From: Macrosoma leucophasiata
Lineage: Eukaryota > Arthropoda > Insecta > Lepidoptera > Hedylidae
Length of the DNA: 64,000 nucleotides
Assembly (NCBI GenBank): GCA_036365455.1
Contig: JAWQUS010000001.1
Location: forward strand, 21,927,001 to 21,991,000
Direction: 5' to 3'
A program made the position numbers and the translations under genes. A model generated the notes under the pieces. The model made no database searches. It had not been told where the DNA came from and saw only the letters and a list, made by a program, of their open reading frames with translations. Each line of letters starts with the position of its first letter. Positions within the stretch are counted from its first letter, which is position 1. Shown here piece by piece: positions 1 through 11,900 of this stretch.

Positions 1-744
1 CACGAGCTCACTGAAAGAAACCTAATGAACCGTGTACTCATTTGAGATTCTTTATTACGACGTAATGAAACCGAATCATTTTTGAAGAAGCTGATAACTG
101 GTGATGAAAAGTGGATCACGTACGACAAGAACGTGCGAAAAAGGTCGTGGTCAAAGGCCGGTCAGGCTTCACAGACTGTGGCGAAACCCGGGTTAACTCG
201 CAATAAGGTGATGTTGTGTGTGTTGTGGGATTGGAAGGGCATTATTCATTATGAGCTATTACCACCAGGCAGGACTAAACACTCGATTCTGAACTCTACT
301 GCGAACAACTGATGAGATTAAAGCAAGAAGTTGAGAGAAAGCGGCCGGAATTGATCAACAGAAGGGGTGTGGTGTTTCATCATGATAACGCTAGACCTCA
401 CACATCTATAGCCACTCAGCAAAAATTAAGAGAGTTTGGCTGGGAGGTGTTAATGCATCCGCCGTATAGTCCTGACCTTGCACCTTCAGATTTCCACCTG
501 TTTCGGTCTCTTCAGAATTCTTTATGCAATGTTAGGTTAACATCACGAGAGGACTGCCAAATCCACTTGTCGCGGTATTTTGTCCCAAAATTTTTATAGC
601 AATGGGATCATGTCCCTACCTACAAGATGGCAAAAGGTTATCTAACAAAATGGTACATACATACTTTAGTTAAATTTAAATAAACTATTAAAAAATGTTT
701 TGAATTATCTTAAAAAATGCGAAGAAACTTTTTCCCCAACCTAA
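1..744 (+). mobile_element. mariner transposon, 3' part, broken transposase
   Basis: This is a mariner (Tc1/mariner, D,D34D) copy cut by the window start. The reading frame holds the three acidic-residue regions of the catalytic core: ITGDEKWITYD near 97-125, HHDNARPH near 378-400 and YSPDLAPSDFHLF near 462-500. It is broken by an in-frame TGA at 43-45 and by a frameshift between about 270 and 312. The 3' terminal inverted repeat ends at 744 (CCCCAACCTAA) and is followed by TA, the usual mariner target. A second copy of the same family lies at 56318-57605 on the other strand. Not a functional transposase. Confidence 0.93.
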
Positions 745-1034
745 TATATTAGGCGGCCCTACAAATGTTGTTCTACCAAACAATATATGAGTTACAGCCA
801 TTTCCTTACAATTTTTTTTTTAATCAAGCAAGTTCCTTAGTCTGTGTGAGTAACAGGTTTGATTTTTTGTATATAGTTTTATTATTTTTCAATAGATGGG
901 ATAATAGTTGTGTTGCAAAGATATGAACTAATGGGAATAATTGAGATAATTCAATAGATAAAGAAACTTATGAAGAAACTTTTCATTATAAAATTATTTA
1001 AAAATTGTTTAAGCAGCTTTATATAATAATCCCC

Positions 1035-1175
1035 TATTTAATATTATAAATGCGAGAGTAACTCTGTCTGTCTGTTACATTTTCATGTCCAAACGACTGA
1101 ACCGATTTTAATGAAATTTGGTACAGAGATAGAGTTGACTTTGAGAAAGAACATAGGCTACTTTTTAAACAACAT
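1035..1175. repeat. Helitron-like or similar dispersed repeat fragment
   Basis: The stretch has the wording common to a dispersed lepidopteran repeat: a tgcgagagtaactctgtctg start, then an actgaaccgattttaatg core. Related wording occurs in the Helitron-like copies at 39503 and 55857. No ends can be fixed here and the class is uncertain. Confidence 0.4.
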
Positions 1176-1205
1176 TTGCATTTGTAACAGCAAGTTATTA
1201 ATAAA

Positions 1206-3290
1206 ATAATAGATATTATTTATTTATTTATTTATTGTTATTATATTATTATTAGTTGGTTGTGTGGAAAACAAAGAATGGTAGTGCATTTAGAAAATCG
1301 TTAGAAATAGATTACAAGCCATTATAGTAATTTGAAAGTATTTTGCAGAGCAAAGTATGCGAGTAATATTATGGAATAAACAGGATAATACAGACTTACA
1401 TAAAAATAATATATATCTCATATATACAAACTAAATAATATTTATATACATATGCCTATATAAATACTATAATAAATATATATATATATACATGAATAAT
1501 GTCTGATCATGAAAGCAACATAAGAGTAAAATATAACTTTCAAACCTGTATCGAAAATAACTCAAAGCATATTAAGAAAATAACCACGGAGCTTTCTTTT
1601 AAATGAGAATCTACTGGATGATTTTTTTATGTCCACGGGTAGCGAATTCCAGAGCCTTATTGCCGAAACTGTGAAAGAGCTGGCCATGAAACCGGTTCTG
1701 TGAGAGGGAATTTGAAGAGTTAGAGATTCCGACGAGCGTAGACTATGACTATGAGAGTAGCCCAGAAAATTAAAATTGAGTTTGAGATAATCAGGAGAAC
1801 TAGGATCGTTTAAAATGGAGAATAACAAGCAGAGTATCCTAACAGACCGTCGCTGCCGGATAGGAAGCCACTTAAGCTTAGACCGAAAAGACGAAATGTG
1901 GTCGTATTTACGAAGTCCGTAAATAAACCGAATACAATTATTTAAGATACGATCCAATTTATTTAGGAGATCCTGGGAAAGGTCCGGAAAGCAGACATCA
2001 GCATAGTCAATGATGGGTAGAATTTATTAATAACGAAAATAAGAGAGGTGAGAGAATACCGCCCTGCGGAACACCAGAGGTTAAGTCGCACCAGCCGGAT
2101 AAATCCCGGTCAATGCGAACCGCCTGCTGGCGACCGTGAAGATAAGACGAGAACCAATCCTGAACAAGTGATGAGGCGCCAACTTGCGTGAGAATAGTAA
2201 TAAGAATGTCGTAGTCTACAGCATTAAATGCATTGGAAAAGTCAATTAAAACCAATACCGTCAACAATGAATTATCCATTGCTGTCCTAACACCTTACGT
2301 AATTTTAAGCAAGGCTGTCGTCGTACTGAGGCTTGGCCGAAATCCAGATTGGTACGTGGAAAGAAGGCTATTTGCAAACACATGATTGGAAAGTTGTCTG
2401 TGTACTACAGCCTCAAGTACCTTAGATAAAAAAGGTAAAATGGAGATCGGCCGGAAATGATTTTCCAAACAAGGACTTGAGACTTTTGGAAGTGGAATTA
2501 CATGCGCCATTCAAGGGGGAAAGTCCCTGTTTGTAAAGAAAAAATTATAATGTGTGTAACGAAAGGGAGAATACAATTTAAAATAAGTGTTATCATAACT
2601 CTGCTAACTTCATCACAGCCGACTGCTTTAGACTTGATGGAATACAATATCTTACACACCTCATCACAAGTAACAGGAGAAAAGGAAAAGGAGTGAAAAA
2701 CTGGCATGGAAGTGAGGTTCTGAATTGTTTGAAGCTTAGTCTGTTGAATAAGGATGTAATTTTTTACAAAATGAATGTTGAGCTGATTAATTGAGATATT
2801 GGGACCAAGTAAACTTTGCTGAGACTTAGATAAGCCAAGAGATTTCAGAAACTTCTATGAGATGCCTGCAGTCCAATATAACTGAATCCAATACAGATTC
2901 AAGAACAGTAAAATAATGTATTGTGAGCGGACAATAAACAACTCCAAGAACAGCTTTTACTCCGCGGACAGAAGTTTCAATAAAAATATATTCTGGATCA
3001 CTATTATAAGTAGATGGAGAAGATAAGAGAATTTTATATGGGATGTTACTATGTAAATATATAGCAACACCCCTGGCTCGTTTACCTATGCGATCATAAC
3101 GAATGAGAATAAAGTTAGGCAAACTAAAAGCAGCTGACGGGAGATCAGGTTTGAGCCACGTTTCAGAAACAAGAATTGCATGGGTACATGTATTAGAAAA
3201 TGAGTTCAAAAGCTCCGAATGATGTTGTGGAATGCTTTTAACTAAGAGTGGCTTATTGAGCAGAAATGATTAAAATAAGAATGCAAATTG
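1206..3290 (-). mobile_element. CR1/Jockey-group LINE, degenerate, with internal deletion
   Basis: Read on the minus strand the element runs from an AP-like endonuclease (3209-2826, with SETWLKPDLPS and DRIGKRARGVAIYL) into a reverse transcriptase. The RT shows FRPISILPFLSKVLE, the motif A region LIDFSNAFNAVDYDIL and SGVPQGGILSPLLFSL. Straight after the latter the palm segment with the YxDD motif is missing: the frame jumps near 2010 to the C-terminal segment LNNCIRFIYGLRKYDH through KRKLRGYFLNML (stop at 1562). Frames shift at about 2500 and 2290. The 3' end has a short AATA-type tail near 1206-1255, as in CR1-like elements. A sister copy is at 44030-45092. Dead copy. Confidence 0.85.
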
Positions 3291-3773
3291 CTTTTTTTTC
3301 TAGGAATAGTAGATTGAATTTTTTGCTAAGTTCAAGTTGAACTTTTTAAATCCAGTAGATTTCAGGATGTACAGACAGAATTTTTGGATGAATTAATTTG
3401 TTTAAAAATTTTAATTTAATATTTATTTGTAGGATGTTCTTCTTTCTTTGATTTTCATTGAAAGAATCACAAAACCTACTCTATGAACAGAACATGTAGA
3501 GATAAAGTGCCTAATTTTGAACATATATCAGAAATGGTATATTTGTGGAGAAAGTTGAACCAAGCTGGCCACATTACGTCATCCACCATGAACCACCGAA
3601 AAGCGGGAAGGTAGTTAAGGGAATAAAAAAAAACATTATAACCTTGTTATCATTACATAACCTATGTTTACAAGCAACGCGCGATTATTTGTCAGGGATA
3701 ACAGGTTGAAAGACGAATGACAGTGATACGACGCCAAAATAGGCTAGATTTGGCGACCGTAAACAATGCTTAC
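3291..3773. other. No gene seen
   Basis: AT-rich DNA between the LINE and the acidic exon. In the minus direction it would be the first intron of the gene whose first coding exon is at 3774-3909. No motif recognised. Confidence 0.5.
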
Positions 3774-3909
3774 CTTCGTCACTGTCGTCTGCGGCCAGCG
3801 GCGGCATTGTGTCTTCCGGATCCCTGTACTCGTTCAGATCGTCGTACCCATCGTCGTCGAAGTCGTACTCATCTCCTGGGCCCGAATATGGTGATCCTTG
3901 GTACGACAT
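3774..3909 (-). CDS. First coding exon of an unrecognised acidic protein (partial)
   Basis: On the minus strand an ATG at 3909 opens a 45-codon exon that ends in GACGAAG followed by GTAAGC, a strong splice donor at 3773. The product begins MSYQGSPYSGPGDEYDF and is very rich in Asp, Glu, Tyr and Gly, with DDDGYDDLNEYRDPED and ending ADDSDE. An in-frame ATG at 3936 would add nine residues; I prefer 3909 because MSYQG starts the acidic, low-complexity stretch. The remaining exons lie before the window or within the repeats at 1-3.3 kb, where I saw none. The gene is divergent from SH3BP5/FCHO, with start codons about 1.95 kb apart. I do not recognise the family. The call rests on the clean donor and biased coding composition, so it is a good but unproven exon. 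Confidence 0.6.
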
Positions 3910-4529
3910 AGTCGACGCAACGCGTAACAGTTGCATACAGATCGGCTGTGATCACTGCCTCACAAACAACCCCTGGACGCGCGTACTCGAGCACAAAACT
4001 CGGGTAACAAGTTGCAACAACAACTTATGTCACTCATAGAAAGAAATTCTCTAAACAGATATCTCTCTTGGTGAAACAACGAAACTGGAGCAAATTGATT
4101 TCGAAGTTGTTTTACGTCAAACTTGTAAGCTAGCCGGATAAATTTAATAAACGTTAAGTGACACGTTTAATGTGATGGAAGATGCGTTAATAAGCGAGAG
4201 CGAGTGAGAAACCCGATCATTTATAATTACCTGCATACATTTTTACTTAGTAGTATAATATCATAGACAAAGTATAATGCTTCGTAATTGATATGACTTA
4301 TAGTGTTTGACTTGATAAATGTCGATATTTTGATTTTTTTAAAACTATTCAAACTTTTTGTTCCTATTATTTTCTAATAATTTATTGCAACCATGAAGCA
4401 TTACTGAAACGTCACAGGAGGGTTGTCTTAAGTGGCGTATTTAGGCGTGGGTGACGTGGCTTCTGCCCACGACCGGTATGGCGATGTTGACTTGTGTAAC
4501 TCATGAACCTGTTGTTCAAAAGAATTGCT
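3910..4529. other. Upstream region of the divergent minus-strand gene; no gene seen
   Basis: No coding potential recognised. This is where the 5' UTR and promoter of the acidic-exon gene would be expected. Confidence 0.4.
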
Positions 4530-4853
4530 CAGTACTATAATACAATACGGGCCACCGGCTGCGGTAGACCGGAGGGGAGTAGCTATTTGCTCTCTGTCTA
4601 AGTACAAGCCCAAGAGGGCCTATGCCTGTCGCCTAGATGTTTAAATGTGTGCCTGGAATGGTTTATGTATTTTGTTAAAGTCAAGGTGTGAGTTTCTTAA
4701 TAATAGACGATTTTTGTAGTGTGTGTGTGAGTGTGTGTATCACACGCTGTTCCCCCTGCAAAAAATGACAGACTGTTTTGCATCGGTAATAAACGCTATG
4801 GCTACTCCCCTCCGGTCCACCGCGGCCGGTGGGCCGATTTACTCTATGGTCAG
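4530..4853. mobile_element. MITE family M, copy 1 (~50 bp inverted repeats)
   Basis: A non-coding element with long terminal inverted repeats (gggccaccgg...ggaggggagtag on the left; its complement ctactcccctccgg... on the right). The interior has the conserved segments caagcccaagagggcctat and gtcaaggtgtgagtttc. Copies are at 19864-20155 and 27745-28312. It sits in the putative promoter interval between the divergent genes. Confidence 0.75.
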
Positions 4854-5318
4854 TGAGTTAAATGAACTCCTCACATCTATATATTTTAAATTAGTGCACA
4901 CACACCATTGTGCGTTGTAAATAAAATAAAAAACCTTGATTATTCCCACATTTTCTGGCAAAATAAAATTAAAAATGCAAATATTCTAATTAAAAAAACA
5001 TAAATGGTCTGTGAAATCAGTTAACAAACGATAATTTTACGTGATAACGACATGAAAAAACATGCGTCACGAGTCAAATGCCTGGATCGATCGTGAACGA
5101 GACACATTTCCATGCGTGTTGTCGGCGTTCATCGATTTATAAGACGTTTTCACGTCAAAAGTATATTGTAGATTGTACTTCCAAGACAAAATCATTTTGC
5201 TGTTGATGAATAACCATTACAATTTAATGGTGCATATATTTACCTGTACAATTTTTCGAAGTGAAAGCTTCTAAGGCGTTGTGATTTGAAAGTCGATGAA
5301 ACGAAAAATCGACAGTAA

Positions 5319-5372
5319 TAAAAAAAGATCCGGACGACTTGAGAACCTCCTCCTTTTTTCGAAGTCAGTTAA
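5319..5372. repeat. Short dispersed repeat (aaagatccggacga... type)
   Basis: About 54 bp with agatccggacga, gagaacctcctcc and ttcgaagtcagtt. Nearly the same sequence is at 43109-43163, inside a SINE remnant. Class unknown. Confidence 0.6.
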
Positions 5373-5613
5373 AAAGAGATAGACTCATAAATTCACAAGA
5401 TTTAACGTGGGAGATAATGAGATAAGAAGCATTATATAGTGTCTCTAATGAAAATGTTTGAAGGTTTCACTTCTTCCACGTGTGAACTGAACGGAATTGT
5501 ACACGTGTTTTTTTTTTACTTTGCCACTGATATAATATAATTATATCGATTAGTTTTACTCGCAATCTCTAGTCCTCATAGAAAAAAAACAAAAATTGTC
5601 TATTATTATTATT

Positions 5614-5637
5614 TGACGTCAAGTAGGCGGACGTCAT
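5614..5637. promoter_or_regulatory. Two CRE/ATF-like sites
   Basis: A perfect palindromic TGACGTCA at 5614-5621 and a second GACGTCAT at 5630-5637, about 230-250 bp upstream of the SH3BP5 start codon. TGACGTCA is the known CREB/ATF site; function here is inferred only from position. Confidence 0.35.
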
Positions 5638-5862
5638 CTTGTATGAAATATTCTTTGATTATTTTTTAGTAAATTAAACAATCCTAGTGTAACAGCGTCT
5701 GCGTTTCTAACTTTAAAATTAGCTTATGAAATGACAAGTTTAGTGGTGTATGTTTGATTGGACATATAATTAATTAAATGAGTGGCGTGAGGGCGACGCT
5801 TTGCTATTGTGGCGGTGATGTAATTTAGGCGATTGGGTGGCTTCCCAGACGTAGGCAGTACA

Positions 5863-5931
5863 ATGGAAGAATCCTCTTTTACTATCCCGGCCGATGACAA
5901 TGGTGACACTGAGCTCGACCCTAGAATACAG
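5863..5931 (+). CDS. SH3BP5: SH3BP5 exon 1
   Basis: ATG at 5863; 23 codons ending ELDPRIQ, then the donor GTCAGT. The ELDPRIQ end matches the conserved start of the SH3BP5 helical core, which fixes both the frame and the family. Without splicing, the frame runs only four codons into the intron to a TGA at 5941. Confidence 0.93.
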
Positions 5932-8900
5932 GTCAGTGCGTGACAATATAATGTATTGAGTAACTGTATTGCCTTTTATTAGCAAAGATGAGTGTCAACT
6001 TCGTAGATTATTTCGCCAACGAGCACAATGGATACGATATTTTGTACCAAAACATGAAATACGGACTGATAGCTAGCAAAGAACTCTCGGAGTATCTCAG
6101 GGAGCGATCGAATATCGAAGAGTCCAATTCGAAATTGCTCGCTAAGCTAGCCAAACAAGCAAATAGCAACTGCGCCCAGGGCACTTTTGCTCCTTTCTGG
6201 GGCGTGCTCAAGTGCTCAGCTGAGAAACTCAGCAATTTACACCAACATATGTTCCAAAAAGTCAGTGAACTGGTCAAAGATGTTGCCCGTTATGCTGATG
6301 AGCTGCATAAAAAACACAAAGCGGTTAAAGACTCAGAATCTAGCACGTTAGAAGTAGTATTACTCATACAGAACACAAAACAGGCCTTGCAAAAGGCTAA
6401 AGATGTTTATACAACTAAATCAACGGAGCTCGACAAGCTACGCAAAGATAATGCCTCTGCCAAAGATATAGAAAAAGCTGAGGTCAAGCTGAAAAAGCTC
6501 CATGAGGACTATAGGCAGCTTGCGGAGAAGTACAATCTGGTAAAGCAGGACTTTGAGAAAAAAATGACCCAAACCTGTAAACACTTCCAAGACGTTGAGG
6601 AAGCTCATTTAAAACAAATGAAACAGTTTGTTAATGCTTATGCGGACATTATTCAGAACAACCATGACCTTATGGGTCAGGTCCATAGAGATTTCAAACA
6701 CCAGTGTCTAGAGTTAACCGTTGAAAAACTACTGGAGCAATTCCTCGTAGAGAAATACAATGCAATAGAAAAAGCAAATCTTATTGAACTTCCTCCTACA
6801 TTACCAAAACCGAGCTCAGCCAACAATTCTATATCGGAAGCTGATCAAATCTCTACAGTCTCGAATGGCTCACATAAGCCTACAACAATGAAAGCAGCTA
6901 AAAAAGAACCATCTTTTGCAACTAAGACCTCAAGAAGAACTACCTCGCTTTTGAATTTATTTACACCCAACTTTCAGAGCAAAGATGAACCCAGTGGAAG
7001 TACAGAAGGTGCTGCTCCTTGCTCAGCACCATCTAGCCCGAGTGGAACACCAGCTACACCGGTAGCACCTGATAAAGATGATAATATGGGTCGCACAAAT
7101 CTAAGAGAATCAAAATGGTTTCTTCGTAGTAGAAGAACTAAAAGTAAACCAAAAAAATCAAAGAAAAAAAAAGATGAGATATCTGAAAACTCAAATGCAG
7201 GGGATAAATCTGATTTGGAAGAGAAAGAAGAAGAAGTACCTTCTAAAGATGACTTGATGAATTCTCCAGAAGTTGACGATGAAGGTTTTTGCATTAGACC
7301 TAAAGATGAAAAAGGGAGTGTGTACTCGTCTACAGACTCAGATTCTGAGGAAGAGAGGGATCAGAAAATTCATGTAGAAATTAAACCGATTAGTAACGGA
7401 AGTGCACCCATGTCAGCCAGTGTGGATGAGCTCAGGGCAACTGTAGAAAATATCTCTTTGGGTAAATACAAAATAGGCACTAATCGGCGCGGCTCTAATG
7501 CAAACACCAGCAAAGGGAGTAGTGATCGACCTATGGATAGTAGTGACCGACCATTCCTCATAGATCTTTTCCCCACCGCCAGCAACCCCGCCTCGCCACA
7601 TGGAAATATTTCAAATCCCTATGCTCCTCTGCAGGCAAATCAGTCAAATTTACTCGAAAGTCCCACTCCGGTATCGACAGCAGAAGTAGGCGACCTATTT
7701 TCGGAAGTTGGTGAAATGAGCCAATCCAATTTCCGTACTTCTACACCGACGATATCGACCATATCCTTGCCACGCCCACCGTCGAGGCGATCCGAGGGGG
7801 ACTTCCGCACCGCCGGCTCTTCCGGCTCCCGGGGACCCTCCCCTCTCACGATAGGCATGGCTGACACTATACCGTTAGCTGTCGCTTTCCACGAGATAAT
7901 ACACTCGTACTTTCGTGGCACGGAAGAAACGAAATGCCAAGTCAAAATGTCCGGTGACATGATGCTTTCGTTCCCCACCGGCATAGTTGGCGTGCTCGCC
8001 AACAATCCGAATCCCGCGAAACTGTGTTTCAGATTGAAGAATATACATAGATTGGACAACGTCCTACCCAATAAACAACTTATTAGCATAAACACAATGA
8101 TGTCCACAAGAGACACCACCGTTGTCGAATTCAACATGCCCGCCCTAACTTCTCTGCTGAAGCGACAGTCGGATAAGAATCCCACGGCTCAGTATTTTAA
8201 CGTAGACATTCTTAAGTACCAGATCCGACCGAAAACTGGCGCGGCATCCTGCCCGTTCCAGTTGGTATCCTATTGGAAGTGCGAGCGCGACCACACAGAT
8301 CTAAAGGTTGACTACAAGTACAATCTTCACGCTATGAGTCCACCATCGCCGTTGCTCAACGTATCGATATGTGTGCCAATGAATGGCGCTGTAACAAATG
8401 TTATTGCAATGCCCAAGAATAGCTGGAACGCGGAAAATGAGCAAGCGCTGTGGCGCTTCACTGAGCTGTCCCAGCACTCGGAGGACAGAGGCGTGGGGTC
8501 GCTGAGGGCTCGCTTCGAGTTAGCCAAGGGCCCATCCGCGAAGTCGACCATCTCTGCCCAGTTTAACTGCGAGGGCGCGACGCTTTCCGGCATCGAATTC
8601 GAATTGATAGGCAGCGGGTACCGTTTGTCCCTCGTGAAACGCCGCTTTGTCTCGGGAAAATATATTTGTGATAGTGACGTGTACTGATCGGTCCAAATCG
8701 CTTATGAAATTCATACTTATAGATGTAAATTTTGTACGCGACGCGTAATTTTCATTATTGAATTTGGTTGAGGGTGAATGAATGTTTGGTACCTTGTAGG
8801 ACTGTTTCCTGTCCACAGTAATAAGTTACTTTTGAATCACAATATTTGTCAATTTTGATGTATAAAATATATTTAGTTATAGTTTTACTCATAACAGCAT

Positions 8901-11900
8901 TTTTATAATATAGTTATATTCACTGCATTACTAACTTATTTCTCAAAAATAGATTTTGTGCCATTATGTATGACTAATTGATAGTTATTGCGTTTTCTGA
9001 AAGGTAATCTTTACATGCAGAGTTATTTTTAAAGCACCCAGTTTCAAATGTCAGTGATATTTTCGTTGGAAGGATAGCATTGGATTTTAAACATCTACTT
9101 GAACCTAATTTTCATCTATTACCAAAAGCTTTAAATAACTATTTTGTAAAGAATTCACTATTTATCACTATCTTGTTTTTATAATCTATTAATATGTCAA
9201 ATAAGATTATCCTTTTATAATGGTTTCATTAATATGAATGAAAAAGAAGTCCCATAAAGTGTATAAATTCCTATAAAAAGTAGCAATAATTCATAAAATT
9301 ATTTCTGAGTACATGCAGTTTATGAGTTGCCTCAAATATACTCATATTCTGGTGATACCAGATTATTATTATATCTTTCAACAGAAACCATTTGATTAAA
9401 CAGTGATATTGTTCTCAATTATTTTTAGGCTTTATAAACAATTTAATTAACATATCTTATTGTAATTTACATGTAAATGAGTGTTGTTTCTGTGTCAATA
9501 TCTAATTGAATGTATTCTTAATAATTATTATTTATAATTATCCAATGTATTAGACATTAATTTACAATTTTGTTTAATTTCATACAGTTAAATTGTTAGA
9601 GAAACAGAGCCTATTATCGAGATAATAACTCAATATTAAGTAAAATACTAATTCGTTTTAATGAAAACATGTCTTAATTGAAAAAAAATGACTTCATGAC
9701 TTCATGAGATTAATTATTGGTACATAATTATCTTGTACAACTGGGTTTAGAAAAAACAAATCTAAATATTATGTGCACCATCATAGATAATTTTCTTTTA
9801 AATTCAATTCTTTCAATTACATAGATGTTATTCTGGTGTTTGATAAATTATATGTCTGTGCGGGGTTACATTTCTTTAAGTAAATATTTTATTTTGCTAT
9901 AGAAATTTGAGTTGAATAGTAGTAACACACGTCCGGATTTGGTACAGAGCAGACCGCAGATGCGGTACGCTGCGGACCAAAACTGGCCGTGTGTTGAGGA
10001 GTCCGGCGGACATAATTATTATTAATCAAGTCCGACGCTGTTCGCCCGCACGGATTTCGGAATTCGGTCCGCCGTACCGAATCCGGACGTGTGTTACTCC
10101 AAGAATGTTTGAATTATTAATTAAGGCATAAAAAGATAATGTAAATACCTAATTATTCTACAAATATTACCTAATATTCACCCACCATTTAGAATTTTGA
10201 CCATGCCTTAGTTATTGTCTATGGGACTAATTATATAATTGATAGGCCTTGATAATTCTTTATTTTGTTTAAGTTAATTATATATGAGATCTTAACTAAA
10301 TTTGTTTATTACGATAGACACTATTAAATAGTGGATTATGATGTCTGTATTATAAAATAATCGTAACTGGCAACATTACAATGGTTGCCAATTGAATATG
10401 GTTCTATCAATTAAATTGAATTTAATTGAATCTCTGAAACTAATGGAATTATATTGTTTTTTATTGTAACATTCGGTTTATGATATATCAGGTGGTAATT
10501 CCACCTGCTCAGCTATTTTTCTGTTGTTCGAAAATTGTTATTAGAGTATTTTTTCTTGTTTCGACATTTATTACAATATAGGTAGATTGTAATTTTATAA
10601 TTTTATTTTACTCAATTGTAATCTCATTTTTTGTTGTATTTTTTACTTATTCGGATCATCACTACTGTCAACTTGGCCTAAATATACCTACGTTATAGAA
10701 ACTTTACCAAATGGGAAGTGTTCATATTGTTAACAGTTAGATGTAGATCGAGACCTACCCGAGTACAACTGAACCATTCCATTACATCTATTAAAACACG
10801 TTAAGTTTTTTTTTTAATATAATAGTTATGTAGATCACTATCAAATCAAACTTGCGTTCAGTAAACCGATTGTATTGTTATTGTATTAGGCGTATTAAAT
10901 TGCAATGAATACTGAATGCGTAAAATATTTTTGTATTGTAAAATTTATCTCACTGTATAATTATAATGTAATCTTATTGTAATCGGTAATTAAATATAAT
11001 GTTTAAGAAACAAGTGTTATTTTTATTTGGTGTTAAATTCATATAATCTTGGGATGCTAAGTAAGTACAATTTGTTTAGTAGATGCTTTAGTAGGGACAG
11101 GAAACGTCCAATAAGGTACTAAGATATCGTTTATCTCGAGATATGTAGTTGCGCGGTTGTGAAATGCTTGCAGTGATATGTTTCCCGTCTCTACGTGTTG
11201 TTTGCTCTTGCCATATGTATGGGAGTATCGTGTGAGGGTGCCGTGCGATTGTCTAAAGTATTTCACGACGTTTCAGGTGGAACTGGAAAAGCTGAACGCT
11301 GCTACTGACGAGATCAACAAATTGGAACTGGAACTTGATGTGAGTTTTTTTTTCTGATAGTTTGTAAGGGCCGTCCTTAAAAAACGTCACGCTAAAATAA
11401 GCCTTTTCTGACCTTGACCCCTATTGTCACGTTGTGTCACACTATGAGTGACCCCCGCCTACAAATATTACGTCACAAAAGTGAGATCCTCCCTCCGAAT
11501 ATGACAATTTTTTTAAATTATTATTTTCTAACGCAATATTAATTTAAAATATTTTAATGAACTGCGAGCGTCACGTTGCCGTAGACCTCCCGTTCCCCCT
11601 TGTCACTTTTTGTCACGCTCAGCGAGACCCTTCCCCCCTTGTATGTGAACGTATTTTAAAAACGGTACCTAATCTAAAGCCATTGCCGTACAAAAAAATA
11701 AAATAAACATCAAGCTAGTCCCATCGTCGGTGTGAGCAACGCCTTTGAATGTTTTCAATTGCATTAAAATTATTTTCTCACGCGCTATTATTTGCTACAA
11801 CTTCTAAGATATATATTAACTAGCTAATTATATACTATAACTAATTATATACTTTTTAATTACGAGTAAGTATTATAACAATGATGTGCATAAAATGCTT

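Larger units (their letters stand above)
4854..5862. promoter_or_regulatory. Promoter-side region of SH3BP5/FCHO; no gene seen
   Basis: AT-rich DNA leading up to the SH3BP5 start codon. Any promoter for SH3BP5 exon 1, and probably for the FCHO ORF 56 bp after that exon, should lie here. It holds a short dispersed repeat at 5319-5372 and a pair of CRE-like sites at 5614-5637. No other element recognised. Confidence 0.4.

Noticed and set aside
7640..8185. 181-codon minus ORF inside FCHO
   Set aside because: Antisense shadow of the mu-homology coding region with no domain; FCHO itself is clear.
5988..8687. FCHO as a dead processed pseudogene
   Set aside because: The ORF is open for 899 codons at family length with both end domains intact, and no poly(A) tail or target duplication was noticed.
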